Of a stretch of DNA of 64,000 nucleotides, positions 62,164-64,000 are shown piece after piece (the first letter of the stretch is position 1; every line of letters starts with the position of its first letter). The DNA comes from Blautia wexlerae. GTDB lineage: Bacteria; Bacillota; Clostridia; Lachnospirales; Lachnospiraceae. The notes beneath the pieces were generated by a model that searched no databases, was not told the origin of the DNA, and saw only the letters and a list, made by a program, of their open reading frames with translations. Where the stretch lies: NCBI RefSeq assembly GCF_013300825.1, contig NZ_JAAIMY010000008.1, positions 1-64,000 on the forward strand, given 5' to 3'. The position numbers were made by a program, and so were the translations under genes.

Positions 62164-63066
62164 ATGATGGAATATTTAAGGATTGAGAATGATTTTCCCA
62201 GAATTTCACACAGTGCGGTAACACTTGGGAAGTTTGACGGCATACACCGCGGACATCAGAAACTGGTTGAGAAAATTATTGAGCAGAAACAGGAAGGTGC
62301 ACAGGCGGTTGTACTTGCGCTTGGAACTGCCTCAAGAACAATCCTCACAAAGGAAGAGAGATGCCGTATATTGGAAGAAATGGGAGTGGATATACTGTTG
62401 GAATGTCCGCTTACAGAGAAAATACGGCACATGAAAGCAGAGAATTTTATAAAAGAAATACTGATAGGAGACCTGCAGGTTTCCTATGTGGCAGTTGGAG
62501 AGGATTTCCGCTTTGGCTATGAGCGAAAAGGAACTCCTGCCATGCTTAAAGAGTTCGGAAAGAAATATGGATTTCATACGGAAATCCTGCCAAAAGAAAT
62601 GGACGGACGCCGTAAGATCAGCAGTACCTTTGTCAGAGAAGAGCTGAACAGAGGGAATATGGAGAAATTTCATTACCTTATGGGAACGGACTTCTCAGTA
62701 GAGGGAATCGTTGAACACGGACGTGGAATGGGACATAAATATCTGCTCCCGACTACGAACCTGATTCCTCCTGTGGAAAAATTGATGCCGCCAAACGGTG
62801 TTTATATTACAGTTTCCCATTTCAAAGACAAAAGCTACCAGGGAATCACCAATGTGGGGCATAAGCCTACAGTGGGCGGTGAGAAGTTTATCGGTGTGGA
62901 GACATACCTTTTTGACTGTAATGAAGATCTGTATGGAGAATACTGCAAGGTAGACTTCAAAAAATTCCTCAGACCGGAGCAGAAGTTTTCTTCACTGGAG
63001 GCATTGAAGGCACAGTTAGAGAGGGATGCGGATAAAGGCAGGGAATACTTCAGGCAGAAAAAATAG
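62164..63066 (+). CDS. ribF: Bifunctional riboflavin kinase / FAD synthetase
   Basis: A 300-residue two-domain enzyme making FMN then FAD. The N-terminal adenylyltransferase domain has T-L-G-K-F-D-G-I-H-R-G-H (about 19-30) and I-S-S-T-F-V-R near 158-164. The C-terminal riboflavin kinase domain has G-R-G-M-G-H-K...P-T-T-N (about 187-200) and N-G-V-Y-I-T. It ends the rimP-ribF operon. FMN is also the precursor of the prenylated flavin needed by the UbiD-type locus at 27.4 kb, though no direct link is implied. Confidence 0.95.
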   Translation: MMEYLRIENDFPRISHSAVTLGKFDGIHRGHQKLVEKIIEQKQEGAQAVVLALGTASRTILTKEERCRILEEMGVDILLECPLTEKIRHMKAENFIKEILIGDLQVSYVAVGEDFRFGYERKGTPAMLKEFGKKYGFHTEILPKEMDGRRKISSTFVREELNRGNMEKFHYLMGTDFSVEGIVEHGRGMGHKYLLPTTNLIPPVEKLMPPNGVYITVSHFKDKSYQGITNVGHKPTVGGEKFIGVETYLFDCNEDLYGEYCKVDFKKFLRPEQKFSSLEALKAQLERDADKGREYFRQKK

Positions 63067-63108
63067 TTTCCTCAATTTAATTTTGTTGGAAGTTTGTAAA
63101 AAAAGAGG

Positions 63109-63137
63109 TTTACACGCCAGAGACAATGTGCTATACT
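63109..63137 (+). promoter_or_regulatory. Promoter of rpsO
   Basis: TTTACA (63109-63114), 17-base spacer, TATACT (63132-63137). It gives a leader of about 100 bases before rpsO. Confidence 0.75.
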
Positions 63138-63143
63138 AACCAA

Positions 63144-63230
63144 GGTGAATTCAGCCCATGTTCAGGGACAGGACACTCCGACCATCTCTTAATATGTGGC
63201 GGTCAGTCAATAATAATTATAGAATACAGG
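63144..63230 (+). promoter_or_regulatory. rpsO leader, possible S15 autoregulatory structure
   Basis: The leader holds inverted segments such as CCGACC (63178-63183) with GGCGGTC (63198-63204). Many bacterial rpsO leaders bind S15 to repress their own translation. The exact fold here was not determined, so this is a candidate only. Confidence 0.35.
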
Positions 63231-63241
63231 AGGAAATCACA

Positions 63242-63508
63242 ATGATTTCAAAAGAAAAGAAAGCAGCAATCATGAAAGAATATGCAAGAACTGAAGGAGA
63301 TACAGGATCACCGGAAGTACAGGTTGCAGTTCTTACAGCAAGAATTCAGGAACTTACAGAGCATTTACAGAGCAACCATAAAGATCATCACTCCAGACGT
63401 GGTCTTCTGAAAATGGTAGGTCAGAGACGTGGACTGTTAGCTTACCTGAAGAAAACAGACATCGAAAGATACCGTGCACTGATTGAAAAATTAGGCTTAA
63501 GAAAATAA
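63242..63508 (+). CDS. rpsO: 30S ribosomal protein S15
   Basis: An 88-residue primary 16S rRNA-binding protein of the 30S platform. It contains [16 protein letters not shown] (about 20-35), [18 protein letters not shown] (about 38-55) and [18 protein letters not shown] lies nine bases before ATG. It has its own promoter and terminator, and pnp follows, the classic rpsO-pnp order. Confidence 0.98.
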   Translation: MISKEKKAAIMKEYARTEGDTGSPEVQVAVLTARIQELTEHLQSNHKDHHSRRGLLKMVGQRRGLLAYLKKTDIERYRALIEKLGLRK

Positions 63509-63526
63509 TAGCCTTTTAGTATGCGG

Positions 63527-63559
63527 AAGGGGGCGGATTTCCATCCGCCTCCCTTTTTA
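63527..63559 (+). terminator. Terminator after rpsO
   Basis: GGGGGCGGAT (about 63529-63538) pairs with ATCCGCCTCCC (63543-63553), followed by TTTTTAT. Confidence 0.88.
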
Positions 63560-63620
63560 TGCAAGTGGAATTGTTGTTTTAATGTGTATGCGATGCATAT
63601 TCAGAAACTATGAAACGCAG

Positions 63621-63732
63621 CAGGAGTTATTTCCGAGACTACTGAAAAGATTATTTTCATAATAGATAAGCAGCGAACCAGTTTATAAATTTTCGCTGAC
63701 AAAGTAGTTTTTTCAGTTGTTTCGGACTCCTG
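63621..63732 (+). promoter_or_regulatory. Long stem-loop in the pnp leader
   Basis: CAGGAGT (63621-63627) pairs with ACTCCTG (63726-63732), and after a five-base bulge CCGAGACTACTGAAAA (63633-63648) pairs with TTTTCAGTTGTTTCGG (63710-63725) over 15 of 16 positions including a wobble. An inner hairpin CAGCGAA/TTCGCTG lies at about 63671-63699. A long double-stranded leader upstream of pnp is reminiscent of the RNase III-cleaved leader used for PNPase autocontrol in enteric bacteria; the same role here is inference. The rest of the 367-base gap shows no gene. Confidence 0.65.
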
Positions 63733-63875
63733 TTTTAAAGTGACAATGTAATACCATGTAAATTTGGAAATCACCACCGGATACAGGAATATGTGTCCTG
63801 ATTGGAAGAAGGAAAAAATTTACAGAAAGATTTGGAAAAATAATAACCAGAATATGAAAAAAGGAGAATGAACGT

Positions 63876-64000
63876 ATGTACAAAAGTTATTCCATGGAAT
63901 TAGCCGGAAGAACCTTAACAGTAGATATCAACCGTGTTGCAAAACAGGCAAACGGTGCTGCATTAATGCATTATGGCGATACTACAGTTTTATCTACAGC
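63876..64000 (+). CDS. pnp: Polyribonucleotide nucleotidyltransferase, N-terminal part (cut by window end)
   Basis: The first 41 codons read [18 protein letters not shown] and then G-D-T-T-V-L-S-T-A, the beginning of PNPase, the phosphorolytic 3'-5' exoribonuclease. AAGGAG lies 10-12 bases upstream. The remaining roughly 650 residues lie beyond the window. It follows rpsO and a long leader stem-loop. Confidence 0.93.
   Translation, partial: MYKSYSMELAGRTLTVDINRVAKQANGAALMHYGDTTVLST

Noticed and set aside
63158-63241. N-terminal extension of rpsO
   Set aside because: The upstream codons lie in the regulated leader; AGGAGG and the conserved S15 N-terminus place the start at 63242.

Overview
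The window looks like chromosomal DNA of an anaerobic, low-to-mid GC, spore-forming member of the Clostridia, most probably Lachnospiraceae. The evidence is Firmicute-type housekeeping gene order (eno-secG-rnr-smpB, pyrH-frr-uppS-cdsA-dxr-rseP, dgt-dnaG-sigA-trmK-nif3, rimP-nusA-rnpM-L7Ae-infB-rbfA-nrnA-truB-ribF-rpsO-pnp), strong GGAGG ribosome binding sites, consensus sigma-A promoters with 17-base spacers, and spore genes (a PdaA-like deacetylase and a SleC-like cortex lytic protein). The species is not determined. No insertion sequence, prophage, integrase or CRISPR array is visible.

Layout. 0-0.5 kb: a candidate large structured RNA ahead of a split ThrE-type exporter gene pair (0.5-1.7 kb). 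2.1-5.3 kb: a family 3 glycosidase divergent from an AraC regulator. 5.5-9.5 kb: an SGNH esterase, then a polar amino-acid ABC importer (two permeases, ATPase, binding protein). 9.7-11.3 kb: pdaA-like gene and, between it and eno, a nine-copy repeat array with its own minus-strand promoter and terminator. 11.5-16.8 kb: eno, secG, rnr, smpB and a cytidylate-kinase-like gene. 17.2-23.9 kb: a lipoprotein, then nucleotide, ribosome-recycling, isoprenoid, phospholipid and membrane-protease genes. 24.2-30.5 kb: accessory and decaying region with a diguanylate cyclase, a truncated PucR-type regulator, a two-repeat secreted protein, and a shrunken UbiD/UbiX/LpdD aromatic-acid decarboxylase locus. 30.6-32.1 kb: SleC-like protein and tRNA-Leu. 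32.2-39.9 kb: dGTPase, primase, main sigma factor, tRNA methyltransferase, Nif3, nucleoside kinase and RNase P RNA. 40-44.4 kb: pyrBI, folC and pheA. 44.6-49.7 kb: DUF815 ATPase, Ppx/GppA and Ppk polyphosphate genes. 49.9-54.6 kb: tRNA-Glu, a possible sRNA unit and a type II topoisomerase pair of topoisomerase IV character. 54.7-64 kb: the rimP-to-ribF translation operon, rpsO and the start of pnp.

The most notable signals are (1) the minus-strand repeat RNA at about 10.65-11.27 kb, in which nine copies of a Shine-Dalgarno-like core recur every 50-90 bases and five consecutive copies are followed by ATG, two variable codons and TAA; (2) the unassigned structured RNA at the left edge with a group-I-intron-like pseudoknot topology; (3) the eroding lpd-type decarboxylase locus; and (4) a 112-base inverted repeat in the pnp leader. 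All RNA folds were read by eye and family names rest on remembered motifs; no search or folding program was run.
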